Origin: Candidatus Heimdallarchaeota archaeon LC_3
Lineage (GTDB): Archaea; Asgardarchaeota; Heimdallarchaeia; Hodarchaeales; LC-3
Length of the DNA: 64,000 bases
NCBI GenBank assembly: GCA_001940645.1
Contig: MDVS01000119.1
Span: forward strand, 4,291 to 68,290
Direction of reading: 5' to 3'
Shown: positions 29,334 to 38,328 of the stretch, piece after piece
Layout of the letters: each line of letters starts with the position of its first letter
Position numbering within the stretch: position 1 is the first letter of the stretch
Notes under the pieces: generated by a model
Database searches by the model: none
The model's input: the letters and a program-made list of their open reading frames with translations, nothing else
What the model was told of the DNA's origin: nothing
Position numbers and translations under genes: made by a program

Positions 29334-30113
29334 TCATTTATCCAATTGAGCGATAGAGTTGTTTTCTAATGTTGGAAAATTTGCTATAATAGATGATAAA
29401 TCAAAAAATGAGTTACAAATATAATCAGGATTTTGAGCTTCAAGTATTTCTCTGTCTACTAATCCTGTAGGAGATACAAATGCGACAGTTTTTAATCCGA
29501 CATTCTTTGCTTCGTTTATATCAGCAGGAAGATCACCAATGGATAAAGCACAATCAGGATCTATTCCGAGAGCTTCAAGCGCATCTTTAATTCCGTTAGT
29601 CTTATCTGATCCTACATCGCTTCGATCGAGAACAATTGTGAAAAAAACATCTAATCCATTCTTTTGTAAAATACGCATAACATTTCTTTTGGATGAATGA
29701 GTAATCAAAATCAACGGAATTCCATTTGAGTGAAGTTCTTTTAATAATTCAGAAACTCCCGGAAATAAAGAGATATTTTCGTAATTCTTTTTAACTTTGT
29801 ATGCAGAAAAAATTGTTCTTACAGATGAAGTAAGTCTATTCAGTCCTAAAGTTCTACATGTGGTATAAAAAACTTTTAAAAGAAGTAATTTTGGTGCTTG
29901 TCTTTCATTACCATTTTCTAACTCCAATTTGTAAGCTTTTCTAGCAATCCTTTGGACATAATCATCTTGAATTGTTTGAAAGCTTTTAACTAATTCTTCT
30001 GAAAAAATTGCAAAAAAAGTTGGATAAGTATTAGCAATTGTACCATCAAAATCAAAAACAATGGCTTGTATTGATGATTTATTAGTGTTTGTCTTGTTTA
30101 AAAGCAAATTCAA
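29334..30113 (-). CDS. HAD-family phosphatase
   Basis: Haloacid-dehalogenase-like hydrolase, similar to phosphoglycolate phosphatases. Motif I is FDFDGTIANTYPT with the nucleophile aspartate, motif II is the T-H-S of LILITHSSKRN, and motif III/IV is SIGDLPADINEAKNVG. A helical cap of about 90 residues lies between motifs I and II. At 259 residues the length is normal. The substrate cannot be predicted. Its N-terminus (NLLLNKTNTNKS) resembles that of the downstream lipid synthase (NLLNKTKTDES), a curiosity that may be chance. Confidence 0.8.
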   Translation of the reverse strand: MNLLLNKTNTNKSSIQAIVFDFDGTIANTYPTFFAIFSEELVKSFQTIQDDYVQRIARKAYKLELENGNERQAPKLLLLKVFYTTCRTLGLNRLTSSVRTIFSAYKVKKNYENISLFPGVSELLKELHSNGIPLILITHSSKRNVMRILQKNGLDVFFTIVLDRSDVGSDKTNGIKDALEALGIDPDCALSIGDLPADINEAKNVGLKTVAFVSPTGLVDREILEAQNPDYICNSFFDLSSIIANFPTLENNSIAQLDK

Positions 30114-30501
30114 CCCTTAGAAAATTTTTCAGAAATTTTAAATTATCAACATTTTATCAAATTTGTTGGTATTATATCAATATTTTTCTTTTGTTTTATT
30201 GATATTAAAAGGATATTCATTTTAAAATACCTATAATTTTTTTTCTATTTTGCGTCAATCGTGATTTAATAAAATTTTTCTAGTAAAATTCTATTAATCA
30301 ATCTGTAATATTATTATTTCTATGTATTCTTTCCAATTTGACTAATTAGAGCAAGATTTCCAATTTCCAATATAAAATTTAGTAAATTTCTCAAATTTAG
30401 ATTGCGAACATTGTTGGAAAAGAATCCAAAAATTCCCTAAAAAAAATTTGAATAGTCAAGAGAGAAGAAAAAAAGGAAAAAATTCTTTATATTAATTTAG
30501 A
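30114..30501. other. 388-base AT-rich intergenic region
   Basis: Lies between two minus-strand genes. It contains one 8-base inverted repeat, ATATCAAT (30174-30181) and ATTGATAT (30198-30205), with a 16-base spacer, close to where the HAD gene promoter should be. In such AT-rich sequence this may be chance. No RNA gene or coding sequence was seen. Confidence 0.4.
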
Positions 30502-30939
30502 TTAACTTAATAATTTATTCCAATTAGGCCATGGTATAAAGGGATGAATTGCAGATCCCATATATGCGCCTATTGCACCTCCAATACCACCAATTAAAAT
30601 TGTTAATATAACTACTACTATATCGAGTCCTCCAACTCCTGCTAAACTTAAAAACAAACCACCTAATGTTAGAGCTTTGGGAATAAATATAGCATAATAC
30701 AAGAAGAACAATAACCATGCCAAGAAATTGGCTGAAAAACCAACTAAAACTCCTCTTGATATTCTTTTATAAAATATACCACAATAAATACCTGAGAGAA
30801 ATATTACTGGCCAAGATTTTAGAAAAAATCCTAAAATCAAAGTTAAAAGAATACCACCTACTAAAGCCAGGTAAAATCTATAATTAGATATAAAAGAAGA
30901 TATTTCTTTTTTATTTTCCAAAGATAGGAATGTGCTCAA
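30502..30939 (-). CDS. Small four-helix membrane protein
   Basis: This 145-residue protein has about four transmembrane helices (near residues 20-42, 45-55/60-80, 85-105 and 105-130), with glycine-rich packing in the last (ILIGGIGGAIGAYMG). No family is recognised. It starts one base after the stop of the penicillin-acylase-like gene on the same strand, so the two are almost certainly cotranscribed and perhaps work together at the membrane. Small glycine-rich proteins like this can be accessory subunits or DUF5518-like; I cannot decide. Confidence 0.65.
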   Translation of the reverse strand: MSTFLSLENKKEISSFISNYRFYLALVGGILLTLILGFFLKSWPVIFLSGIYCGIFYKRISRGVLVGFSANFLAWLLFFLYYAIFIPKALTLGGLFLSLAGVGGLDIVVVILTILIGGIGGAIGAYMGSAIHPFIPWPNWNKLLS

Positions 30940-30940
30940 T

Positions 30941-33556
30941 TTACGTCCCTCCTTTTAAAATTAAGGTAGATTCTTTCAGATTTTCAGGAAATGATGTTCC
31001 GATAAGGTACCAATGCATTGGATAATAATCATAATTGTACCAAAGCTCTAAAAAATCTTTATAATGTTTACTTAAAGGATTTCCAGATTGTCCACCAGGT
31101 AAAGTAGTTATTGAGTTTGAAAAGCTACTTAAATCAAATATTGCTCTTTCAGATGGTCCTCCAGTTACTAATCCCTTACCATTATTATTTGCTGCGTTTA
31201 AAGTGAGAGCACTTCCATCCCATGGACGTGGATCATCTGAAAGATCTCCTCCTACTTGATGAGCGACACTCAATTGGTGATATTCTCCCCATTCCCAGAT
31301 ATCAATATTTGAGCCATAATCATCTTCTAATTCAGTCAATGCATTTTTTAAACTTCTAAGAAGGATGTCATCACGGGTTTCCACTTTAGGTGAAGTTCTT
31401 ATGTCATCAAACCAATTTCCTATGTTTTCGCTAGTAAAGTATTCTAATACTTCAGGTCTTGGTAAATTCAGGTCTTCGATATTCTTAGCTTCATATTCAT
31501 CAAGAAAAGTTTCCTCTCTGAGCTCATTTAAGAAAAACCAGTATATTAATGGTGATGATTCATCACGATTCATAACATAATCCCAATTTTCTAATTCAGT
31601 GACTGCATCAACCCATGTTGTTATTCCAGAATTATAATCTGTAGCTAATCCACTTTTTGCAGCTGTAAGTAACTTTGGAATAAATGCTTCAGCTGATGAA
31701 TCAAAATTATCTCTTTGAAATTGTTGAAAATCTGATAGCGTTATTTTCTTATCATCTGTTGTTCCTTCATGAAGGAGAAAATCAATCCTTCTCCCACGAT
31801 AACCTGGTGCTTGATCAGAACTTAGAAACGGCTGATAATTGGGTCCTACACTTCTTTGATTTGCACTTTGAATATAACCCTGTAATGGATTAACTGAAAA
31901 AGGCATTTCATTGTAAGGAATAAAACCTTCCCAGCGATTCATATCAGGGTCAGCAGAAGCATTAACAACAAACCTTCCATTACCTTTAGTTCTAATGGGA
32001 TACTTTCCTATAATTCTCAAAGCTATATTCCCATCAATATCAGCAAACACAACATTTTGTCCAGGAACATCCCATAATTTTAGAGCATCTTGGTAATCAT
32101 CCACATTTTTCGCTCTGTTCAGGTAATAAACAGCAGAAAAAATGGTTGAAGAATTATAACCAGTCCATTGCATAACAAGTGGATTATCTAAAGAATCATC
32201 CAAAGTCACTAAAGGTCCATAGAGACCATCTTGATTTACTTCTTTTATTTCTATTATCTGATCTGCTCCACCTTTTACTTTAATAGATTCTTCAATCATC
32301 ACATAATCTCTAAACTCACCATCATAAAAATACTGGGTTCCATCTGAATTTTCTTTAAGATAATACCAATCAATAGCATCTGCACCAACATTTGTAAATC
32401 CCCAAGCTGCATACTGATTATGACCTGCAACAACCATTGGAACACCAATAAAAGAATAACCCCACCAGTGATATTCTTCCTGTGAAACCCCATCTCTTGT
32501 GTGCAACGAATTTTGATACCATATTGGTGGTAAAGAATGACCTAAGTGCATATCATTTGCTACATATGGTTTACCAGTATCAGTAAAGTTTCCACTAACT
32601 ACCCAATTATTACTACCAATAAACGAATCTCCAAGTTTACCAAATGGTGTATCGATTGATGATATTTTTGCTCGAACTTGAGCTAATGTAGTAGTAGATT
32701 CTTGTAAAAACTCTGGGATAGAATTGCATTCTTCTTCTAAAGTTGTATCCACACTGCTATTGTGATAGGTGGTAGAACCTCGCCAATTATATCCATCAGG
32801 CATATAATATGCACCATAATCTGGCATAATAGGTGTTTGATATGGACGAACATAAGGAAATAATTCTCTATACTCATCGGTACTAAAGGCAGAACATATT
32901 GTTGATTGTTCAATGTCTGCATCGGAATATGACAGACCATAGGACATTAATTTACCAAATGCTAAAGTATCCACAACTTCCCATCTAGACGGTTTAAAAT
33001 CAAGAATTTTAAACTCAAAAGGAAGATCCCTATCATTTAAATTGTCAATGTAATAATTAATTCCGTCTGCATACGATTGAATTCCTTCTTTCAGTTCAGG
33101 ATTTTGATCCAATAATTCGACAGATTTTAACGAAGACCTGTACAATCCAATTTCACGAAAAAATCGATCGGAATCAAGTAAATCCTCCCCTAATAATTCA
33201 GCTAATTCTCCTGAAAATAATCTTCTTTGACTTTCTAATTGCCATAATCTATCTTGTGCATGCACATATCCTTGAGCAAAGTAAAGATCATTGTCATTTT
33301 CAGCATAAATATGGGGAACTCCATAAGTATCCCTGTAAATAGTTACAGTCTTAGTTAATTCACTCGGAATATTTATTTCTTGATGTTCTGGATATTCAGC
33401 GTTAAGAGCGACGTTCCAAACTCCTGCACTTGGATTAATAAAATCTCCTAACGGAGGGATAATTGATATGGGTGTTGTTAATCCAATGAAAAATATTATT
33501 CCTAGTACTACACTAATCACTAAATGTATAATATTTTTGGGTTGTATATGATCCAT
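30941..33556 (-). CDS. Penicillin acylase family protein (Ntn hydrolase)
   Basis: An extracytoplasmic amidase/acylase of the N-terminal-nucleophile class. A hydrophobic helix at residues 9-30 should anchor or export it. The alpha part begins VTIYRDTYGVPHIYAEND. The predicted self-cleavage site is G314/S315 in GSNNWVVSG, making S315 the nucleophile. The C-terminal ALTLNAANNNGKGLVTGGPSERAIFDL and GGQSGNP are conserved. At 871 residues it is full size. Family members hydrolyse penicillins, acyl-homoserine lactones or other amides; the natural substrate here is unknown. Confidence 0.9.
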   Translation of the reverse strand: MDHIQPKNIIHLVISVVLGIIFFIGLTTPISIIPPLGDFINPSAGVWNVALNAEYPEHQEINIPSELTKTVTIYRDTYGVPHIYAENDNDLYFAQGYVHAQDRLWQLESQRRLFSGELAELLGEDLLDSDRFFREIGLYRSSLKSVELLDQNPELKEGIQSYADGINYYIDNLNDRDLPFEFKILDFKPSRWEVVDTLAFGKLMSYGLSYSDADIEQSTICSAFSTDEYRELFPYVRPYQTPIMPDYGAYYMPDGYNWRGSTTYHNSSVDTTLEEECNSIPEFLQESTTTLAQVRAKISSIDTPFGKLGDSFIGSNNWVVSGNFTDTGKPYVANDMHLGHSLPPIWYQNSLHTRDGVSQEEYHWWGYSFIGVPMVVAGHNQYAAWGFTNVGADAIDWYYLKENSDGTQYFYDGEFRDYVMIEESIKVKGGADQIIEIKEVNQDGLYGPLVTLDDSLDNPLVMQWTGYNSSTIFSAVYYLNRAKNVDDYQDALKLWDVPGQNVVFADIDGNIALRIIGKYPIRTKGNGRFVVNASADPDMNRWEGFIPYNEMPFSVNPLQGYIQSANQRSVGPNYQPFLSSDQAPGYRGRRIDFLLHEGTTDDKKITLSDFQQFQRDNFDSSAEAFIPKLLTAAKSGLATDYNSGITTWVDAVTELENWDYVMNRDESSPLIYWFFLNELREETFLDEYEAKNIEDLNLPRPEVLEYFTSENIGNWFDDIRTSPKVETRDDILLRSLKNALTELEDDYGSNIDIWEWGEYHQLSVAHQVGGDLSDDPRPWDGSALTLNAANNNGKGLVTGGPSERAIFDLSSFSNSITTLPGGQSGNPLSKHYKDFLELWYNYDYYPMHWYLIGTSFPENLKESTLILKGGT

Positions 33557-33825
33557 AATTATACCTGATGTTCCATTAAATGAAATTTACGAACTATAAG
33601 ATAATATAATAATAATTCATACTATTTGACAATTTTTAGATAAAAATTTCAAATAATTATTTTAAACGAAGATAATTATTTGGCTAATAATAAGGGTATC
33701 CGTTAACTTGGGAATCATCAATTTGTCCTACTATTTTTTACAAAGGATTTTTTATTATCATAAGTAATTAAAATAAATTCATTAATATTATTTATTTACA
33801 GAGAAATTTTACACGTGTTGGACGT

Positions 33826-34236
33826 TTGGTGAAATTTGTGTTTAAATTAAAAAGAACGATAAACATTGCAGCCAGTCATTCATTAAAGGGTCACCCAAAA
33901 TGTGGAAGAATGCATGGACATAATTATAACATAACAGTTACTGTTGAAGGAAAAGAAACAGCCTCAAATGGAATGTTAATAGACTTTGGAGAACTTAAAA
34001 ATATAATCTCTAAAGTTATTGGACGTTATGATCATATGCACATTGGAAGACTCCCGAATGGTTGGCAAGGTAATCCAGATCATATTATTGAAGTACCATT
34101 TGAATTTGTTTCTTCTGAAAATTTAGCAAAGCATTGGGCAAATGAGATACAACAAGAACTTCCTGATTCTTTGAAATTATGTCAAATAGAAGTACAAGAA
34201 ACTCCTAATAATGTTGCAATATGGGAAAATCATTAA
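33826..34236 (+). CDS. queD: 6-carboxy-tetrahydropterin synthase, QueD/PTPS-like
   Basis: Second step of 7-deazaguanine synthesis, converting dihydroneopterin triphosphate to 6-carboxytetrahydropterin. Zinc histidines are in AASHSL and MHGHNY; the catalytic cysteine is in KCGRMHGH; the C-terminal substrate glutamate is in QETPNNVAIW. An insert around residues 72-95 (HIGRLPNGWQGNPDHI) makes it 136 rather than about 120 residues. It is the first gene of the que operon. The start is TTG or the following GTG. A PTPS role in pterin synthesis is the alternative but the neighbours favour QueD. Confidence 0.88.
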   Translation: MVKFVFKLKRTINIAASHSLKGHPKCGRMHGHNYNITVTVEGKETASNGMLIDFGELKNIISKVIGRYDHMHIGRLPNGWQGNPDHIIEVPFEFVSSENLAKHWANEIQQELPDSLKLCQIEVQETPNNVAIWENH

Positions 34237-34257
34237 AAAAATATTTTGTGATATATT

Positions 34258-34935
34258 TTGGAAATTGTTGAAATTTTTCAATCTTTACAAGGTGAAGGTT
34301 CACTAATCGGAGTACCTATGGTATTTATTAGGTTATGGGGATGTAATATGAAATGCATATGGTGTGATACAAAATATTCTTGGTCCCCTGAATTTAAATA
34401 TTTAACAAAAAGAGCCCTATTCACACCAGAACAACTTGTTCAAGAACTAAAAAATAAGTATAAATCCAAAACATGGATCAATTTTACTGGTGGAGAACCA
34501 ACATTATGGAAAGATGAAATATTAAAAACTATTGAGTTATTAAATAGGTTTTTTTTTACCTGTATTCAGACTAATGGTAAGATTTGGGATGAAAAATTAT
34601 TTTCAACCCTTGATAAGATTTGCATGGATATTAAATGTCCGAAATCAGGTGAAGAATCAAACTTAGCATATTTAAAGAAATTAAGGAAAAAAGATGAAGT
34701 CAAATTTGTTTTGGATAATGAAGATGATCTTAATTATGCAATTAATGTAATAAACGATTATGAATTTAGTGCTCAAATTATTATTCAACCAGTTTTACTT
34801 CCAGAGTACAGTTTTGATGAATATTTTAAAAAAATAAAATGGATCATTGAACAAACAAAAGAAATTCAAGATAGGAATATTAGAATCTTACCACAATATC
34901 ACCAACTATTATGGCGAGATCAACCTAGGACATAA
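34258..34935 (+). CDS. queE: 7-carboxy-7-deazaguanine synthase
   Basis: Radical SAM enzyme converting carboxytetrahydropterin to 7-carboxy-7-deazaguanine. The cluster motif C-x3-C-x2-C is in WGCNMKCIWCD, after the characteristic IFQSLQGEGSLIG opening. FTGGEPTLW is the SAM-binding GGE region. At 225 residues it is typical. It begins with TTG about 20 bases after queD and is followed at 11 bases by queC. The four genes form one clear operon for preQ0. Confidence 0.93.
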   Translation: MEIVEIFQSLQGEGSLIGVPMVFIRLWGCNMKCIWCDTKYSWSPEFKYLTKRALFTPEQLVQELKNKYKSKTWINFTGGEPTLWKDEILKTIELLNRFFFTCIQTNGKIWDEKLFSTLDKICMDIKCPKSGEESNLAYLKKLRKKDEVKFVLDNEDDLNYAINVINDYEFSAQIIIQPVLLPEYSFDEYFKKIKWIIEQTKEIQDRNIRILPQYHQLLWRDQPRT

Positions 34936-34946
34936 AAGGGAATGCT

Positions 34947-35612
34947 ATGACACTTAATGAGAAAATATATGAAAGAGCAATTGTATTATTATCTGGTGGT
35001 ATGGATTCTACAACATTGTTATATAATGTAATGAAATACCATTTGAATATAATTACATTATCATTTAATTATGGTCAAAGACATCAAAGGGAAATTAAAA
35101 GTGCAGTCAAAATAGCTGAAAGGGTTAGAATCAAACATGAAATTATTACTATCCAAATTCCTAAATTTGTTGGGAGTCCTTTAGCGGATTATAACACTGA
35201 TATTCCAACGCAAGTTGAAAAAAAACAATCAATCACTGTAGTTCCTTTTAGAAACTCACTTTTCTTATTACAAGCTTGTGCTATGGCAAAATTTTATAAA
35301 GCAAATCGGATATATATTGCAGCTGTTGCAAATGACCAGCTTTCTTACCCGGATTGTCGTCCTAAATTTTTTCAGGCATTTCAAGAGATGATAAATGCTC
35401 AAGAGGAAACAGATATTGAAATTTTTTATCCTTTTGTAACTAAATCAAAAATTGATATTGTCAAATTAGGGCAAGAGCTAGGAGTTCCATGGGAAGATAC
35501 TTGGTCATGTTATCAGGGATTGGAACTTCCATGTGAAACATGTGATGCATGCAAAGAAAGAATTTATGCCTTTGAAAGCCTGAATTTAAAAGATCCATTA
35601 AAGACAAGTTAA
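34947..35612 (+). CDS. queC: 7-cyano-7-deazaguanine (preQ0) synthase
   Basis: ATP-dependent conversion of carboxydeazaguanine to preQ0. The PP-loop SGGMDSTT (15-22), the substrate segment SYPDCRPKFFQAF and the four-cysteine zinc site C-x7-C-x2-C-x2-C (SCYQGLELPCETCDAC) are all canonical. At 221 residues it has normal length. It is the third gene of the operon and is followed ten bases later by a second, divergent copy. In archaea preQ0 is inserted into tRNA and modified to archaeosine; the later enzymes are not in this window. Confidence 0.93.
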   Translation: MTLNEKIYERAIVLLSGGMDSTTLLYNVMKYHLNIITLSFNYGQRHQREIKSAVKIAERVRIKHEIITIQIPKFVGSPLADYNTDIPTQVEKKQSITVVPFRNSLFLLQACAMAKFYKANRIYIAAVANDQLSYPDCRPKFFQAFQEMINAQEETDIEIFYPFVTKSKIDIVKLGQELGVPWEDTWSCYQGLELPCETCDACKERIYAFESLNLKDPLKTS

Positions 35613-35622
35613 AAAAGAAAAA

Positions 35623-36222
35623 GTGGATAATTTGGCAAAAAAAGCAGTTGTTTTATGTAGCGGTGGAATGGATAGCGTTACGGTCTTAGGTTTAGCATCA
35701 AAAAATAATTACGATTGTCATTCTTTGTTTGTTAATTATGGACAAAAAACTGTAAATAAAGAACGAGAATCATCAATTATTGCATCCAAGATATTTTCTA
35801 GCCATTTCAAAGAAATTGAATTATTTGCATTAAAAGAAATTACTGAAACTTCATTGATCCATAATACTGGCGAAACCGAAGTTCAAGGAAGAAACGCTGT
35901 TTTAATTAGTTTAGCAGTATCTTACGCACAAACTATTGGTGCTTCTGTAATATTTATAGGCTTACAATCTCAGGATGTGCATTATAAAGATGCAAGAAAA
36001 GAGTTTTTAGATAATATAAACAGTGCAATGAAATTTGCTTACAATGTTGAGATTCTTGCCCCCTTATTAAACAAATCTAAAGTTGAAATTATTAAAATGG
36101 CTGGACAATTGAATATTGATTTAAATTTAACTTATTCTTGTTATTTCGATCCTGAAAAACCTTGCGGTAAATGTCCTAGTTGTGTAGTTCGGCTTTCAGC
36201 AGAAAAAGAGTTAAAAAAATAA
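35623..36222 (+). CDS. Second, divergent QueC-like protein
   Basis: This 199-residue protein is of the same fold as the preceding QueC. It keeps the PP-loop CSGGMDSVT (12-20), FVNYGQKT and the zinc cysteines (SCYFDPEKPCGKCPSC, same C-x7-C-x2-C-x2-C spacing). The substrate segment YPDCR of true QueC is replaced by HYKDARKEF, losing its cysteine, and the protein is shorter. It is probably a paralogue with a different acceptor. It could act on preQ0 already in tRNA, as QueC-derived amidotransferases do in some archaea, or pair with the first QueC. GTG start; last gene of the operon. Confidence 0.75.
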   Translation: MDNLAKKAVVLCSGGMDSVTVLGLASKNNYDCHSLFVNYGQKTVNKERESSIIASKIFSSHFKEIELFALKEITETSLIHNTGETEVQGRNAVLISLAVSYAQTIGASVIFIGLQSQDVHYKDARKEFLDNINSAMKFAYNVEILAPLLNKSKVEIIKMAGQLNIDLNLTYSCYFDPEKPCGKCPSCVVRLSAEKELKK

Positions 36223-36273
36223 TGTTAAGACAATTTATTAGCAAATTCTTAGTTAATAATTATACAGTTTATT

Positions 36274-37272
36274 TTAGTTTCCAAGATTCATATCAGCAAA
36301 ATTGCCTGGTATATTCCCGAAATCAAATCCTGGATTAAAGGAATTGAATCTTTCTGGTACTAAAATTTTCTCTGAATCATTATTCGGGTTGAATTCTTCT
36401 GGCAAAATGACACCGATCATTTTTTTCGTTTTCGTATCCTTTAAGATTATAAAATCAATTTGTTCAATCATGTATTCTTCTAAATAATCTTCGATTTCCA
36501 AAATGTTTTTTTCATAATTTTTCTTACTAATTACTGGAATCAGCCAATCACGTGCTCGGTTTAATTTCTTAGGTGACCAATATCTAGGAATTTTAACTGG
36601 AACTGATTTTATAATATCATCAGGAATAGGGGTAATTCTTCTAGGAGAATTTTTTGGTAAAGGAATAATTTCAAATCCATTTACGACAATTTGATCTTTT
36701 TTAGGCATATCAACCCAATAATCAGATGAGAGATCTTCAGACATTTTATAAAGACGTTTAGCATTTATAATTTTTGGAAAAAGCTTATCAAAATAATTTT
36801 TAACTTTTTCAATTATAAAACCCCAAGCCCAAATAATTAAATACTGTTTTGTGGCTTCTCCTGGTATAAAACCCTCAGTATCTTGAGAAAACCAATTAAT
36901 AGAAAATTTTTGATCAAAGTTTGGATTTTTTTCAAAATGTTTGCTTATTTTACTCCAATTTTCTTTAAAATCTAATTCTTTGGAAAATTCAAAACCAAAT
37001 CCCCACTCTTTATCCTTTTCAGAATCAAAAACTTCAACTACATCATTTTGTGGATTTATAGCATCTATTTTTTCTTCTAAAACTTCATTATCGACTTTTT
37101 GGTCAGATTTTCTTGCTTTTTTTGCTTTTCGGGTTTTTTTTGTTGTGGGTTCTGATTTTTTTTTGTTTAGGGATAGATCAGTTTCATTTTCACTTTTTGA
37201 TAAAGTTTTGTTAACAGGTTTAGCTGTGGACTTTTTTCTAGTCGTTTTTTTTTTTGGCAATTTATCTCTCAC
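36274..37272 (-). CDS. Unrecognised protein with lysine-rich N-terminal tail
   Basis: This 332-residue protein has residues 1-55 very rich in Lys/Arg/Thr/Ser (KKKTTRKKSTAKP, KKTRKAKKARK) and probably disordered. It is followed by an acidic linker and a folded-looking region at about 85-300 with many aromatic residues (NWFSQDTEGFIPGE, YLIIWAWGF). The last 25 residues (FNPGFDFGNIPGN) are Gly/Asn/Phe-rich. There is no signal peptide and I recognise no family. The basic tail suggests nucleic-acid or acidic-partner binding, but that is inference. GTG start. It converges on the que operon. Confidence 0.65.
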   Translation of the reverse strand: MRDKLPKKKTTRKKSTAKPVNKTLSKSENETDLSLNKKKSEPTTKKTRKAKKARKSDQKVDNEVLEEKIDAINPQNDVVEVFDSEKDKEWGFGFEFSKELDFKENWSKISKHFEKNPNFDQKFSINWFSQDTEGFIPGEATKQYLIIWAWGFIIEKVKNYFDKLFPKIINAKRLYKMSEDLSSDYWVDMPKKDQIVVNGFEIIPLPKNSPRRITPIPDDIIKSVPVKIPRYWSPKKLNRARDWLIPVISKKNYEKNILEIEDYLEEYMIEQIDFIILKDTKTKKMIGVILPEEFNPNNDSEKILVPERFNSFNPGFDFGNIPGNFADMNLGN

Positions 37273-37452
37273 TTCATTTTTTTGTATTAAATTTGAATTT
37301 AAATTTAAATATTCTTATTAATTGATTTTTAATTATATTTTGGAATAAATTTCTGTAAATAACGTGAAAATCAATGCAACAATTTAATTAATTTTTATTT
37401 TTTCCTATAATTAGTGATATTAAAACATTAATTTTTGAATTAATTTAAGAAA

Positions 37453-38172
37453 TTAGTCATGGATTTCTAGATATATTCGTCTCCTTCCTTTTCCCTTATT
37501 GTCAACTTTGACTAATTTTATTACTCCCACTTCTCCGGTTTGTCTTACATGTGTTCCTCCATCTGCTTGTTTATCTAATCCTACAATATCTACAGTTCTT
37601 ATAACTTTTACAAATTTAGGTATCAGATTAATTTTTGTCCGAATTAATTCAGGAACCTTTTCTGCCTCTTCCCGGGATAGAAACTCAATTTTAATATCAT
37701 GTTTTGCTTTAACAGCTTCGTTACACTTTTTTTCTATGAATTGAATACGATCTTTTGAAAAATTGTCGATATCGAAATCCATTCTTCCTGATAATGATTT
37801 GAAATCTCCTCCAGTTACAGTTGATCCAAACTCATTATAAATGACACCACAAAGGATATGCATTGCAGTATGTGTTCGATTATGTTTTTTTCGCAATTCA
37901 ATATCTATTTCTCCCTCAACAACATCTCCAACATTAATATCAGGTAATTTATCATCTATGTAATGAAGTATAGAATCATTTTGTTTCTTGACATTTGTAA
38001 CAGAGTAATTCTTGCCTTTGAATGTTAATACTCCTTTATCTTTAGGTTGACCTCCTCCGCCTGGATAAAAAACTGTTTTATCTAATATTATTGCGCCGTC
38101 ATCTTCAATTGAAGTAATTTTAGCTAAAAAATTTGAAAGATATGAATCTTCTGAATACAACAAATCTGTCAT
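37453..38172 (-). CDS. alaX: Alanyl-tRNA editing protein, AlaX type
   Basis: A free-standing hydrolase that removes mischarged amino acid from tRNA-Ala. It has an N-terminal beta-barrel part (GGGGQPKDKG) and the editing domain with zinc ligands in RTHTAMHIL (H-x3-H) and GGTHV. The residue two before GGTH, often cysteine, is in QADGGTHV, so an aspartate stands just before the glycines. I cannot tell whether this is normal for its subgroup. ATG (MTDLLYS) is preferred to a TTG six codons earlier. At about 239 residues it is of medium AlaX size. Confidence 0.88.
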   Translation of the reverse strand: MTDLLYSEDSYLSNFLAKITSIEDDGAIILDKTVFYPGGGGQPKDKGVLTFKGKNYSVTNVKKQNDSILHYIDDKLPDINVGDVVEGEIDIELRKKHNRTHTAMHILCGVIYNEFGSTVTGGDFKSLSGRMDFDIDNFSKDRIQFIEKKCNEAVKAKHDIKIEFLSREEAEKVPELIRTKINLIPKFVKVIRTVDIVGLDKQADGGTHVRQTGEVGVIKLVKVDNKGKGRRRIYLEIHD

Positions 38173-38328
38173 AATAATAACCTGAATCAAAGATTGATCA
38201 ATTTATTAATCGTAAAATTATTAAGTTATTTTAAAAGAATTTTGATCTGAATATTAATAAGTATTAGAATTAAGGAAATTTTTTTTAGTTAAAAAAGAAA
38301 ACATATTTTTTTAAGTAATTAACTCAAG

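Noticed and set aside
30174..30205. An 8-base inverted repeat ATATCAAT / ATTGATAT as an operator.
   Set aside because: Pure A/T-rich composition and a 16-base spacer make a chance origin likely; noted only in the intergenic entry.
34947..36222. The two queC genes as an assembly duplication.
   Set aside because: The proteins are strongly diverged, differ in length and lack long identical DNA, so this is not an assembly artefact.
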